Positions 1 through 7,498 of a stretch of DNA of 64,000 nucleotides are shown piece after piece. The translations under genes were made by a program, and so were the position numbers. The number at the start of each line of letters is the position of its first letter. Positions within the stretch are counted from its first letter, which is position 1. A model generated the notes under the pieces. It was not told where the DNA came from and ran no database searches. It was given only the letters and a program-made list of their open reading frames with translations. The stretch comes from Hyphomicrobiales bacterium (GTDB lineage: Bacteria; Pseudomonadota; Alphaproteobacteria; Rhizobiales; Rhizobiaceae): assembly GCA_900466945.1 (NCBI GenBank), contig UBNV01000006.1, forward strand, positions 186,001-250,000. Reading direction: 5' to 3'.

Positions 1-1385
1 TGTTCGGCGAGATCGGCCGGCAGCGAGAGGATGACACGGCCGTCATGTGCATTCAGACCGCCGAGTTCGGTGCGCTTGGCGGTGATCATGCCGCCGGCGA
101 CCGTGTTGTTGGTATCCGGGTCGATCAGAATGAAGGCGCCGGTGCCGCGGTTTAGCTCGTAAGGGTCGAAGATCGCGGTTTCGTCGAAGGCCAGATGCAC
201 CTTGCCGATCGCGTTCATCTGCAGCATCTCCGCCGACTGCCACTTGCCGGACTTGAGATCCAGCTGCTGAACCGGCTGCACCTGCACGCGCTGGCGGCGC
301 GAACCGGCCTTCAGCCAGTAACGCTTGCCGGGCACGATGCCGTCGGGCTGCAGCGCCACGAGCTGCGCGTCGAAGGCAAGGCCCGTCTGCGGCTGGGCAT
401 CGAGGGAGACGATCATGTCGCCCCGCGCCACGTCCACCTGGCGGTCGAGCACGAGCGTGATCGCATCACCGGCAACGGCTGCGTTACGAACCAGGTCGAA
501 GGTGACGATCTGCTTGACGTTCGCCACCTGGCCGGACGGCAGGATCGCGACGCTATCGCCGGGCTTCACCGCACCGCCCGCAACCGTGCCCTGATACCCG
601 CGAAAACTTTCGCCGGGGCGCGAGACGCGCTGGACGGGCAGGCGGAAACCGGTCGACTGGCCAGAGCGCAGCGTCGCCAGCTCCAGCGCCTCGACCAGCG
701 TCGGACCTTCGTACCAGGGGATGACCGCTTGACCGGAATAGACGACGTTTTCGCCCTTCAGCGCCGACATCGGGATGGCAGTGACCTGACGCACGCCGAG
801 CGATAGCGCGAGTGCCTTGAAATCGGTGCTGATCTGGTCGAACACGGCGCGGTCATAAGCCACGAGATCGAACTTGTTGACCGCCAATACGAACTGCTTG
901 ATGCCCATCAGCGAGGCGATGGTGGCGTGGCGGCGGGTCTGCTCGAGCAGGCCGGCACGGGCGTCGACCAGCAGGATGGCCAGATCCGCCGTCGAGGCGC
1001 CGGTCGCCATGTTGCGGGTATACTGCTCGTGGCCGGGCGTATCGGCAACGATGAAGGAGCGGCGGTCGGTGGCGAAATAGCGATAGGCGACATCGATGGT
1101 GATGCCCTGTTCGCGCTCGGCCTGCAGACCGTCGAGCAGAAGCGCGAAATCGGGCAGGCCGAGATCGTTCTGTTGCCCGGAATCACGGCGAAGCGTGGCG
1201 GCCTGGTCTTCCTTGACCGCCTTGGTGTCCCAGAGCAGGCGACCGATCAGCGTCGATTTGCCGTCATCGACGGAACCGCAGGTGATCAGGCGCAAAGGGC
1301 GGGAATCGCGGGCGATGGGTGCGGCTTCGCTGTGGGACGCTTCTAGGATCTCGGAGGCGAGGGCGGTATTGGCTTGGGCGGTCAT
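1..1385 (-). CDS. cysN: Sulfate adenylyltransferase subunit 1 (GTPase), C-terminus beyond window
   Basis: Large GTP-hydrolysing subunit of ATP sulfurylase; with CysD it makes adenosine 5'-phosphosulfate from ATP and sulfate. The minus frame stays open from the ATG at 1385 to the window edge, 461 codons without a stop. Seen: P-loop GSVDDGKST (res. ~37-45), DTPGHEQY (~115-122) and NKFD (~170-173), the G1, G3 and G4 boxes of translation-factor GTPases, then a beta-barrel domain. The start lies 1 nt after the cysD stop, so the genes are probably translationally coupled. Known family length is about 490 residues, or longer when fused to the APS kinase CysC; the cut prevents telling whether a CysC domain follows. 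Confidence 0.95.
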   Translation of the reverse strand, partial: MTAQANTALASEILEASHSEAAPIARDSRPLRLITCGSVDDGKSTLIGRLLWDTKAVKEDQAATLRRDSGQQNDLGLPDFALLLDGLQAEREQGITIDVAYRYFATDRRSFIVADTPGHEQYTRNMATGASTADLAILLVDARAGLLEQTRRHATIASLMGIKQFVLAVNKFDLVAYDRAVFDQISTDFKALALSLGVRQVTAIPMSALKGENVVYSGQAVIPWYEGPTLVEALELATLRSGQSTGFRLPVQRVSRPGESFRGYQGTVAGGAVKPGDSVAILPSGQVANVKQIVTFDLVRNAAVAGDAITLVLDRQVDVARGDMIVSLDAQPQTGLAFDAQLVALQPDGIVPGKRYWLKAGSRRQRVQVQPVQQLDLKSGKWQSAEMLQMNAIGKVHLAFDETAIFDPYELNRGTGAFILIDPDTNNTVAGGMITAKRTELGGLNAHDGRVILSLPADLAE

Positions 1386-1386
1386 T

Positions 1387-2343
1387 TCAGAAATATCCTT
1401 CGCGCTTCTTCTTTTCCATCGAGCCGGCCTGGTCGCGGTCGATGGCGCGGCCCTGGCGTTCGGAGACGGTGGCGATTTCGAGTTCGGCAATGACCGCATC
1501 GAGCGTGGTCGCCTGCGAGCGTATGCCGCCGGTCAGCGGCCAGCAGCCGAGGGTGCGGAAGCGCAGCATGCCTTCCTGGATCTGTTCGCCGGGAAGCGGC
1601 TCGAAGCGCGGATCTTCTGCCCACATCAGCATGCCGTCGCGCTCCACATACTTTTGGCGCTTGGCGTAGTAGAGCGGCGGCAGTTCGATGTTTTCGGCCT
1701 GGATGTAACGCCAGATGTCGACTTCGGTCCAGTTCGACAGCGGAAACGCGCGTACGCTCTCGCCGCGGCGAACCATGCCGTTATAGATGTTCCAGAGTTC
1801 CGGACGCTGGTTGCGCGGATCCCATTTGTGGTCGGGCGTGCGGAAGGAATAGATGCGCTCCTTGGCGCGGGAAGCCTCTTCGTCGCGGCGCGCGCCGCCG
1901 AAGGCCGCATCATACTTGCCGGCGTCGAGCGCCTGGCGAAGCGCTTCCGTCTTCATCACGTCGGTGTGGTAGGACGAGCCATGCGTGAAGGGGCCGATGC
2001 CCTCGGCTGCACCGCGCGGATTGGTGTGCACGATCAGATCCAGATCGTACTTCTCCGCCGTCGCGTCACGAAACGCGATCATCTCGGGGAATTTCCAGCC
2101 CGTGTCGACATGCAGAAGCGGGAAGGGCACACGGCCGGGGAAGAAGGCCTTGCGCGCGAGATGCAGCAGCACAGACGAATCCTTGCCGATCGAATAGAGC
2201 ATGACCGGCTTCTCGAACTCGGCCGCCACTTCGCGGAAGATGTAGATCGCTTCGTTTTCCAGCGCCTTCAGATGCGGATCGAGCGGCGGCTTGGTCACGG
2301 GATCCTTGGAATGCGGATCGAATTCGGATGTGTGTACGTGCAT
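1387..2343 (-). CDS. cysD: Sulfate adenylyltransferase subunit 2
   Basis: Catalytic subunit of ATP sulfurylase, an N-type ATP pyrophosphatase, 318 residues. The PP-loop SIGKDSS is at res. 51-57, and later blocks ([42 protein letters not shown]) are characteristic of CysD. The reading frame is open further upstream, but the start [10 protein letters not shown] at 2343 gives the family's usual length and the longer N-terminus looks like intergenic translation. It lies between cysH (stop 75 bp upstream) and cysN (1 nt downstream), in one sulfate-assimilation operon. Confidence 0.96.
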   Translation of the reverse strand: MHVHTSEFDPHSKDPVTKPPLDPHLKALENEAIYIFREVAAEFEKPVMLYSIGKDSSVLLHLARKAFFPGRVPFPLLHVDTGWKFPEMIAFRDATAEKYDLDLIVHTNPRGAAEGIGPFTHGSSYHTDVMKTEALRQALDAGKYDAAFGGARRDEEASRAKERIYSFRTPDHKWDPRNQRPELWNIYNGMVRRGESVRAFPLSNWTEVDIWRYIQAENIELPPLYYAKRQKYVERDGMLMWAEDPRFEPLPGEQIQEGMLRFRTLGCWPLTGGIRSQATTLDAVIAELEIATVSERQGRAIDRDQAGSMEKKKREGYF

Positions 2344-2417
2344 GGTCTTCTTTTCTTTCACTGGGCTTGTCGCCCGAAATCTCTGTCTTCCAATACGCCT
2401 GATCCGCAGGTGAAGCG

Positions 2418-3167
2418 TCAGGCCGGCGTCGGGATTGCCGATGAAGCCGCCTCCGGCACATGCAGCCCGCATTCGCGCTTTTCGTCATTTTCCCACCACC
2501 AACGGCCAGCGCGTTCCGGCTCGCCGGGCTTGATGGCCCGGGTGCAGGGCTCGCAGCCGATCGAGGGGTAGCCCTTCTTGTGCAGCGGATTGGTCGGCAC
2601 GCTCTCGGCCTCGACATAGGCATTGATGTCGTCGAGAGACCAGTCGGCCAGCGGGTTCACCTTGATGAGGTCGCGCTCGGCGTCGTATTCGGCAAAGGGG
2701 GTGGCCGCGCGGTTGCCGGACTGCGAGCGGCGCAAGCCCGTGATCCAGAAGCGGGCGCCGGACAGCGCCTCGGCCAGCGGAACCAGCTTGCGCACATGAC
2801 AGCAGGCATGCCGCGCTTCGACGCTCTCGTAAAAGCCGTTCAATCCATACTTGGCCGCATAGGCGTCGATATCATCCTGCTTGGGATGAAACCTCTGGAT
2901 CGTGATGCCGAAACGGTCTTCCGTCTCGGCAATCAGGTTGACCGTCTCCTGAAAAAGGCGGCCGGTCTCGAGCGTCGAGACGTCGATCGGAAGCCCGGCA
3001 AGGCCGATTGCCGCCGTGATCACCTGATCCTCGATGCCGAGCGACGTGGTGAAAACGGCGCGGCCTTCGAGCGCGGCGACGATGCGCAGGCGGTCGGTGA
3101 GGTCTGCGGATGCCAGTTGCTGGTCCAGTGTGCCGGCCAGGTCTGCGGAGGTGTTAGCGGTCATCAT
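2418..3167 (-). CDS. cysH: Adenylyl-sulfate (APS) reductase, assimilatory
   Basis: Reduces activated sulfate to sulfite using thioredoxin. The 249-residue protein has the PP-loop-like TSLGIEDQ (~41-48), the paired cysteines HACCHVRK (C122/C123) and CEPC (205-208), and the C-terminal catalytic ECGLH (C233). The CC plus CXXC set ligates a [4Fe-4S] cluster and marks the APS-type rather than the PAPS-type enzyme, which is usual in rhizobia. Two adjacent ATGs (3167 and 3164) follow an AGGA ribosome site; the first is given. It heads the cysHDN operon and is divergent from the Rrf2 gene 218 bp away. Confidence 0.94.
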   Translation of the reverse strand: MMTANTSADLAGTLDQQLASADLTDRLRIVAALEGRAVFTTSLGIEDQVITAAIGLAGLPIDVSTLETGRLFQETVNLIAETEDRFGITIQRFHPKQDDIDAYAAKYGLNGFYESVEARHACCHVRKLVPLAEALSGARFWITGLRRSQSGNRAATPFAEYDAERDLIKVNPLADWSLDDINAYVEAESVPTNPLHKKGYPSIGCEPCTRAIKPGEPERAGRWWWENDEKRECGLHVPEAASSAIPTPA

Positions 3168-3385
3168 GTGGTTCCTGCTCAGTCTCACCATTATCCGGCA
3201 AGAGCAGGAGCACGGACAGAAATCGACGTTCGCCGAGCTGCAGACAAAGAGCAAATATCTCTCTCGCACGCGCTTATCGCGGCAATTCGTCCCGCGCCTC
3301 TGAAATGAGCCGTGGAACAGCAGGTCGAATTGCGCTATGGCCGGGTCCAGGATTTTGGGACGGTTCTGGCAGACGCTGACGATCG

Positions 3386-3817
3386 ATGATCACACAGAAA
3401 GCCAAATATGCGCTGAGGGCGCTGACGCTTCTCGCCCGCGCCGAGCCGGGTGAGCCGATCCAGATTCCCGACATTGCCGATCGCCAGAAGATCCCGAAGA
3501 AATTCCTCGAACAGATCATGCTCGACCTGAAACGCGGCGGCATGGTCGAAAGTCGCCGGGGTAAACAGGGCGGCTACCTGCTGCTCAGACCGGCAAGCGA
3601 CATCACCTATGGCGAGGTTTTGCGACTGATCGACGGCCCGGTGGCACCCTTGCCCTGTCTGTCGCTCACGGCCTATCGCCGCTGCGAGGATTGCGACGGC
3701 GAGACGGAGTGCGAGATCCGCCGCGTCTTTGCGCGTGTCGCCGATGAGACGCGCGCTGTGCTTCTCTCGACCAGCCTGGCAGATGCGGCCACTGGCACGG
3801 GTGAAAGCACCCACTGA
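3386..3817 (+). CDS. Rrf2-family transcriptional regulator with a cysteine cluster
   Basis: 143-residue Rrf2 winged-helix regulator. The N-terminal HTH (res. ~1-75) contains IPKKFLEQIMLDLKRGG and the wing RRGKQGGY typical of the family. Four cysteines (C91, C100, C103, C109) sit where Rrf2 proteins such as IscR and NsrR hold an Fe-S cluster, though spaced differently. Divergent transcription from cysHDN suggests control of cysteine or sulfate assimilation, or Fe-S/redox sensing; that is inference from context. I saw no clear operator in the 218-bp divergent region. It converges on the tandem array behind the bidirectional-looking terminator at 3857-3888. Confidence 0.9.
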   Translation: MITQKAKYALRALTLLARAEPGEPIQIPDIADRQKIPKKFLEQIMLDLKRGGMVESRRGKQGGYLLLRPASDITYGEVLRLIDGPVAPLPCLSLTAYRRCEDCDGETECEIRRVFARVADETRAVLLSTSLADAATGTGESTH

Positions 3818-3856
3818 TCCGATATATACCGGCTGACTTCCTGCCCCTAAAAACGC

Positions 3857-3888
3857 AAAAAGGCCCCGGGGCCGAAGCCCCGAGGCCC
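3857..3888 (-). terminator. Rho-independent terminator closing the tandem array
   Basis: Read on the minus strand, a GC-rich stem with arms GGCCTCGGGGC and GCCCCGGGGCC (one wobble) encloses a TTCG tetraloop and is followed by TTTTTGCGTTTTT. It lies 17 bp after the stop of the last array gene. It is the only T-tailed hairpin I can find in the array, so the five genes may share one transcript end. A shorter A-run on the other side could also help end the Rrf2 transcript. Confidence 0.9.
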
Positions 3889-3904
3889 ACCACGCACCCT
3901 TGGA

Positions 3905-4153
3905 TTAGGAGGCGTTGGAAACCGTGCGGTTGACGAGGGTCACCGACTTGTCGGCATTGACCTTGTAGATCTCGCGAACATCGCGGCCGTCACCGTTGGC
4001 AAAGGTGTGGAAGAAGGTCGAACCGGCCGGTGCCTTTTCCAGCTGAACATTGGCGTTGTCATAGGTGATCGAGCCCGGGATCGGCTGGACGGATGCGAAA
4101 GCGGCCGAGCCGGCTGCGAGGGTGATGAGGGCTGCAGAGAGAATGGTCTTCAT
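3905..4153 (-). CDS. Small exported protein, tandem copy 1 (last in transcription order)
   Basis: 82 residues, family not recognised. A Sec signal peptide (MKTILSAALITLAAGSAAFA) leaves a mature chain of about 62 residues opening with VQPIPGSITYD and containing APAGSTFFHTF, the charged GDGRDVREIYKVNADKSV and a C-terminal NRTVSN. No cysteine, and no methionine in the mature part. AAAGGAA precedes the ATG. Relative to its sisters it carries T11, S21, A52 and I62, so it pairs with copy 2 at two sites and with copy 3 at the other two. Likely periplasmic or secreted; no function assigned. Confidence 0.85.
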   Translation of the reverse strand: MKTILSAALITLAAGSAAFASVQPIPGSITYDNANVQLEKAPAGSTFFHTFANGDGRDVREIYKVNADKSVTLVNRTVSNAS

Positions 4154-4179
4154 GATCGTGTTCCTTTGTGCGTTGGGTT

Positions 4180-4222
4180 GGCGGCGGCTCAGTGTCAGGG
4201 GGGAGGGGCCGAGCCAGCCGCC
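4180..4222 (-). promoter_or_regulatory. Intergenic hairpin between copies 2 and 1
   Basis: GGCGGC plus GGCTC (4180-4190) pairs with GAGCC-A-GCCGCC (4211-4222): 11 bp with a one-base bulge around a 20-nt purine-rich loop. Its base is 26 nt before the copy 1 start. No T-run follows, so it is not a standard terminator; an mRNA processing, stability or translation element is more likely. Confidence 0.6.
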
Positions 4223-4270
4223 GGGGTCTTGTTTGCGTCTTGGGAGGCGCGTTCGTTCAGGCGCTTCGTA

Positions 4271-4519
4271 TTAAGAAGCGTTCGAGACAGTGCGGTTAAC
4301 CAGGGTCACCGACTTGTCGGCATTGACCTTGTAGATCTCGCGAACGTCGCGGCCGTCACCATTGGAGAACGTGTGGAAGAAGGTCGAACCGGCAGGTGCC
4401 TTTTCCAGCTGAACATTGGCGTTGTCATAGGTGATCGAGCCCGGGATCGGCTGGACGGCGGCGAAAGCGGCCGAACCGGCTGCGAGGGTGATGAGGGCTG
4501 CAGAGATGATGGTCTTCAT
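4271..4519 (-). CDS. Small exported protein, tandem copy 2
   Basis: 82 residues and nearly identical to copy 1: same signal peptide and same VQPIPGSITYD, APAGSTFFHTF and IYKVNADKSV blocks. Diagnostic residues are I5, T11, A21, S52 and I62. The mature part has neither Cys nor Met. It is offset by exactly 722 bp from copy 4 at both start and stop, indicating duplication of a two-gene unit. Exported, function unknown. Confidence 0.85.
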   Translation of the reverse strand: MKTIISAALITLAAGSAAFAAVQPIPGSITYDNANVQLEKAPAGSTFFHTFSNGDGRDVREIYKVNADKSVTLVNRTVSNAS

Positions 4520-4549
4520 GGTGATATTCCTTTGTGTAGCGTTTGGGTT

Positions 4550-4598
4550 GGCGGCGACCCGGTTTGGGGCGGGGGAGAGGGGAACCGGGCCGGCCGCC
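4550..4598 (-). promoter_or_regulatory. Intergenic hairpin between copies 3 and 2
   Basis: Same position as the other array hairpins (base 30 nt before the copy 2 start). The outer stem GGCGGC (4550-4555)/GCCGCC (4593-4598) is kept, but the inner stem is CCCGGTT (4558-4564)/AACCGGG (4583-4589) instead of GGCTC/GAGCC. Both strands of the inner helix changed together, which argues that the RNA fold is selected. Confidence 0.62.
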
Positions 4599-4626
4599 GA
4601 AGGGTGCGTCTTGGGAGGCGCGTTGA

Positions 4627-4875
4627 TTACGAAGCGTTGGAAACCGTGCGGTTGACGAGGGTCACCGACTTGTCGGCATTGACCTTGTAGACTTCGCGAA
4701 CGTCGCGGCCGTCACCGTTGGCAAACGTGTGGAAGAAGGTCGAACCGGCCGGAGCCTTTTCCAGCATGACGTTGGCGTTGTCATAGGTGATCGAGCCCGG
4801 GATCGGCTGAACGGAGGCGAAAGCGGCCGAACCGGCTGCGAGCGAGATCAGGGCGGCGGAGATGATGGTCTTCAT
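4627..4875 (-). CDS. Small exported protein, tandem copy 3
   Basis: 82 residues from the ATG at 4875, the start equivalent to the sister genes; the frame is open 30 codons further upstream but that stretch covers the intergenic hairpin and is not homologous to anything in the family. Diagnostic residues are S11, S21, M37, A52 and V62. M37 is the only methionine in any mature copy. Start and stop lie exactly 722 bp from those of copy 1. Confidence 0.84.
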   Translation of the reverse strand: MKTIISAALISLAAGSAAFASVQPIPGSITYDNANVMLEKAPAGSTFFHTFANGDGRDVREVYKVNADKSVTLVNRTVSNAS

Positions 4876-4903
4876 GGTCGTGTTCCTTTGTGCGTTGGGT
4901 GTG

Positions 4904-4942
4904 GCGGCGGCTCGGGGCGGTGGAGAGGGCCGAGCCTGCCGC
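4904..4942 (-). promoter_or_regulatory. Intergenic hairpin between copies 4 and 3
   Basis: GCGGC plus GGCTCGG (4904-4915) pairs with CCGAGCC-T-GCCGC (4930-4942), 12 bp with one bulge, base 28 nt before the copy 3 start. Third member of the hairpin family. Its inner helix is extended relative to the 4180-4222 hairpin. The region before copy 4 lacks this structure. Confidence 0.6.
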
Positions 4943-4992
4943 TGGAGGTCTTCTTGCGTCTTCAAGAGGCGCGTTAGTTCAGACGCTTCGGA

Positions 4993-5241
4993 TTAAGAAG
5001 CGTTGGAAACCGTGCGGTTGACGAGGGTCACCGACTTGTCGGCATTGACCTTGTAGACTTCGCGAACATCGCGGCCGTCACCGTTGGAGAAGGTGTGGAA
5101 GAAGGTCGAACCGGCAGGTGCCTTTTCCAGCTGAACATTGGCGTTGTCATAGGTGATCGAGCCCGGGATCGGCTGGACGGCGGCGAAAGCGGCCGAACCG
5201 GCTGCGAGAGAGATGAGGGCTGCAGAGATGATGGTCTTCAT
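4993..5241 (-). CDS. Small exported protein, tandem copy 4
   Basis: 82 residues; diagnostic residues S11, A21, S52 and V62. It therefore shares A21/S52 with copy 2 and S11/V62 with copy 3, which produces the mosaic pattern of the array. Signal peptide cleavage is expected after AFA. The leader differs from the other copies (TTTCCTTATCTTGG, no GC hairpin), consistent with copy 4 being the upstream edge of the amplified block. Function unknown. Confidence 0.85.
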   Translation of the reverse strand: MKTIISAALISLAAGSAAFAAVQPIPGSITYDNANVQLEKAPAGSTFFHTFSNGDGRDVREVYKVNADKSVTLVNRTVSNAS

Positions 5242-5367
5242 GGTCTTGTTTCCTTATCTTGGATTGAGAGACACGATTTGTGTTCAGCTCAGGATTGTGG
5301 TTGTGGGTATGATCAGTCTGTATTCTCGGTCGTCAGTCCTGGTGGTCAGTCCCGGTCGTCTGGGCGT

Positions 5368-5619
5368 TCAGTCGCTGTTTGAGACGGAACGCGAGACGAT
5401 GGAGACGGACCGGTCTGCATTCACCTTGTAGATCTCGTGGACTTCAGAGCCGTTGAGATGGAAGGTGTGGAAGAAGTTCGAACCGGCCGGTGCCTGTTCG
5501 AGCCTTGGCTGCGCACCGCCATAGGTGATGGAGCCTGGGACGGGCTCTACCGCGAAAGCGGCGGATGTTCCGGCGATGCCGGCGAGAGTGGCGAGGAGTG
5601 CTGCTGCTAGGATCTTCAT
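5368..5619 (-). CDS. Small exported protein, diverged copy 5 (first in transcription order)
   Basis: 83 residues and clearly homologous: signal peptide ending SAAFA, then EPVPGSITYGG, APAGSNFFHTF, HEIYKVNADRSVS and SVSN. It differs from copies 1-4 at many positions and replaces the NGDGRDVRE segment by LNGSEVHE. It is probably the older member, with copies 1-4 arising by later amplification. No Cys and no internal Met. Two matching dyads and a long AT-richer region lie upstream, so a promoter for the whole array is likely here. Confidence 0.82.
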   Translation of the reverse strand: MKILAAALLATLAGIAGTSAAFAVEPVPGSITYGGAQPRLEQAPAGSNFFHTFHLNGSEVHEIYKVNADRSVSIVSRSVSNSD

Positions 5620-5645
5620 CGTCGTGTACCTTGGAAGCTTGTTCG

Positions 5646-5736
5646 ATCGAACTGTGCGGTTCGATGATGTAGATTTGGCGCAGAACGATGGGAATTACAA
5701 TACCCCATTGCGCACAATCGAACTGATTGGTTCGGT
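5646..5736. promoter_or_regulatory. Two matching dyads upstream of the array
   Basis: Site A is ATCGAAC-N6-GTTCGAT (5646-5652/5659-5665, perfect). Site B is ATCGAAC-N6-GTTCGGT (5717-5723/5730-5736, one mismatch). Both sit in a longer direct repeat that also matches in the spacer start (TG) and in the flank TTGATGTA/TCGATGATGTA. Centres are 71 bp apart, about seven helical turns. They look like paired operators for a dimeric regulator controlling the array, or a divergent gene. The regulator is unknown. Confidence 0.5.
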
Positions 5737-6152
5737 TGATGTACCCGGTATCAAGATTGGCACTTGAAATTCGGAGTGAGTTAAATCAACGGCTTAGTCT
5801 GTCTTTTTGCCGTCATTTAACTATGACATAGAACGATTATTTTTTATTTCTTTCACCCTTTTGTGACTGCTGCTTGAGGGCTTTCGGGGCTGGCGGAGGC
5901 TTTTCACTCGTGCTTGGACAGGCGACTGCGCCCGTCAACTGGCCCCGTCCCTGTACTCAGAAGCCTGCTTGCGATCCCGCCCAAGAGCCAGCCAAGACCC
6001 GCCTATGACTCCGCGATGCGGCATCCAGACTTTCTGCCGAAGCCGCTCTCCGCGGAAGCTTTCACCAAAACCACGCAGCTGGGCAGCATGTCTGTCGCGT
6101 CTGCGGTGGGGGCACGGGAAACGCTTTTGCGAACTGCCTTCCCTGCGTTGAC

Positions 6153-6177
6153 TAAGACGACTTGTGAGGTAGTCTTA
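6153..6177. promoter_or_regulatory. Dyad before the sulfate-binding protein gene
   Basis: TAAGACGAC (6153-6161) and GTAGTCTTA (6169-6177) form an inverted repeat with one mismatch around 7 bp, 31 bp before the start codon. Its place and symmetry suggest an operator overlapping the promoter or leader. It does not resemble the CGAAC-N6-GTTCG sites. Confidence 0.4.
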
Positions 6178-6207
6178 AATCGTTAACGCCAGAGAGGAGG
6201 CACAGAC

Positions 6208-7224
6208 ATGAAGTGCATTGGGAAAAATCTTGCGGCGTTTCTCGTCGGACTGAGCCTGTCCACTGGCCTCGTGCTGCCAGCGGGCGCCGCGGAGCTCCTG
6301 AACGTCTCCTATGATCCGACGCGCGAACTCTACGCCGAGTTCAACACCACCTTCACCGAACACTGGAAACAGGAGACGGGCGAGACGCTGACGATCAGCC
6401 AGTCGCATGGCGGATCCGGCCGCCAGGCCCGCGCCGTGATGGAAGGCCTCGAGGCCGATGTCGTCACACTCGCCCTGCAGAGCGACATCGACATCATCTC
6501 CGAGCGGGCAAAGCTGATCGCGCCTGACTGGCGCACGCGCCTGCCCAACAACTCGTCCCCCTATACCTCGACCATCGTCTTCCTGGTGCGCAAGGGCAAT
6601 CCGAAGGGCATCCAGGATTGGGGCGATCTGGTGAAGGGCGACGTGCAGATCGTCACGCCCAATCCGAAGACCTCGGGCGGTGCGCGCTGGAACTATCTCG
6701 CCGCCTGGGCCTGGGCCAACAAGGAATTCGGCGGCGACCAGCAGAAGATCCGCGATTACATCGCTGAGATCTACCGCCGCGCGCCTGTGCTGGATACCGG
6801 CGCCCGCGGCTCCCTTACGAGCTTTGCCCAGCGCGAAATCGGCGACGTGCTGATTTCCTGGGAAAACGAGGCCTATCTCGCCGGCAAGGAATTCGGCGCC
6901 GACCAGTTCGACATCGTCACTCCCTCGCTGTCGATCCTCGCCGAACCGCCGGTCGCTGTCGTCGACGTCAATGTCGACAAGAAGGGCACCCGCAAACAGG
7001 CGGAAGCCTATCTGAACTACCTCTATTCGGCAGAAGGCCAGGCGCTAGCCGCCAAGCACTTCTATCGCCCCTCGCGTCCGGACCTCGTGCCCGCAGGCTC
7101 CGGCCCGGAACTGCCCAAGCTCGATCTCATCACCATCGACGATCCGCTCTTTGGCGGCTGGGCAAAGGCACAGCCGGAGCATTTCGGCGAAGGCGGCGTC
7201 TTCGACCAGATCTACCGCCCCTGA
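6208..7224 (+). CDS. Sulfate ABC transporter periplasmic substrate-binding protein
   Basis: 338 residues with a Sec signal ([12 protein letters not shown]). It matches the Sbp/CysP family throughout: [15 protein letters not shown] near the mature N-terminus, [12 protein letters not shown] (~70-81), [25 protein letters not shown] (~152-164) and [13 protein letters not shown]. It binds sulfate or thiosulfate in the periplasm for a CysTWA importer. No permease or ATPase gene adjoins it, so it must work with components elsewhere. GAGGAGG precedes the ATG. Its position near cysHDN and a SulP permease suggests shared sulfur-limitation control. Whether it is Sbp or CysP cannot be settled here. Confidence 0.92.
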   Translation: MKCIGKNLAAFLVGLSLSTGLVLPAGAAELLNVSYDPTRELYAEFNTTFTEHWKQETGETLTISQSHGGSGRQARAVMEGLEADVVTLALQSDIDIISERAKLIAPDWRTRLPNNSSPYTSTIVFLVRKGNPKGIQDWGDLVKGDVQIVTPNPKTSGGARWNYLAAWAWANKEFGGDQQKIRDYIAEIYRRAPVLDTGARGSLTSFAQREIGDVLISWENEAYLAGKEFGADQFDIVTPSLSILAEPPVAVVDVNVDKKGTRKQAEAYLNYLYSAEGQALAAKHFYRPSRPDLVPAGSGPELPKLDLITIDDPLFGGWAKAQPEHFGEGGVFDQIYRP

Positions 7225-7248
7225 CGGGCGGCTCCTCCCAAGGGTCAG

Positions 7249-7283
7249 GAAGGCGGCTTCGCAAGGGCCGCCTTCTCTGTTTG
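7249..7283 (+). terminator. Rho-independent terminator
   Basis: GAAGGCGGC (7249-7257) pairs with GCCGCCTTC (7267-7275), loop TTCGCAAGG, followed by the T-rich TCTGTTT, 25 bp after the sulfate-binding protein stop. Confidence 0.85.
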
Positions 7284-7370
7284 TAGATGAAGCGAAGCGG
7301 CGGCCCCTTGCTCGCCATCCGTCGCCCGTCGTTGCGCCGCAGCACATTTTCCGCTAGAAAAATCATCCGC

Positions 7371-7470
7371 ATGGACCCGGTGCAAATCCGGGTGGCTCTT
7401 CTGGCCGCCGATCCGCCAGACAACACAGCAACGCAACCATCTTATTTTCCTGGCCCGAGACCCTCTCGGA
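7371..7470 (+). ncRNA. Structured leader RNA before the SulP permease (candidate cis-regulator)
   Basis: Three consecutive stems can be drawn in the 130 nt before the start: ACCCGG/CCGGGT (7375-7380/7388-7393) with loop TGCAAAT; TCTGGC/GCCAGA (7400-7405/7415-7420) enclosing a CCGCC that could pair with the GGTGG at 7391-7395; and CCGAGA/TCTCGG (7455-7460/7464-7469) with loop CCC. From memory, an orphan motif called sul1 has been reported upstream of SulP-type genes in Alphaproteobacteria; I cannot verify that this is a member. The start codon has only a weak ribosome site (GTGAAAAA), so leader control of translation is plausible. Confidence 0.5.
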
Positions 7471-7498
7471 CCGTTGCAACAACTGTGAAAAATCAACA

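Larger units (their letters stand above)
5620..6207. other. 588-bp non-coding region between the array and the sulfate-binding protein gene
   Basis: Divergent control region. It holds the two dyads near the array, a stretch of lower GC at about 5760-5860 and a third dyad just before the downstream gene (6153-6177). A 90-codon frame at 5914-6186 exists but has no ribosome site and an unlikely composition. No gene supported. Confidence 0.6.

Noticed and set aside
3905-5241. Regular repeats of the array as a possible CRISPR or transposon-like structure
   Set aside because: Repeat units are intact protein genes of 82 codons with signal peptides; no short spacers, no terminal inverted repeats, no transposase.
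5914-6186. 90-codon plus-strand ORF before the sulfate-binding protein
   Set aside because: No ribosome site, unusual composition, and overlaps the dyad that looks regulatory.
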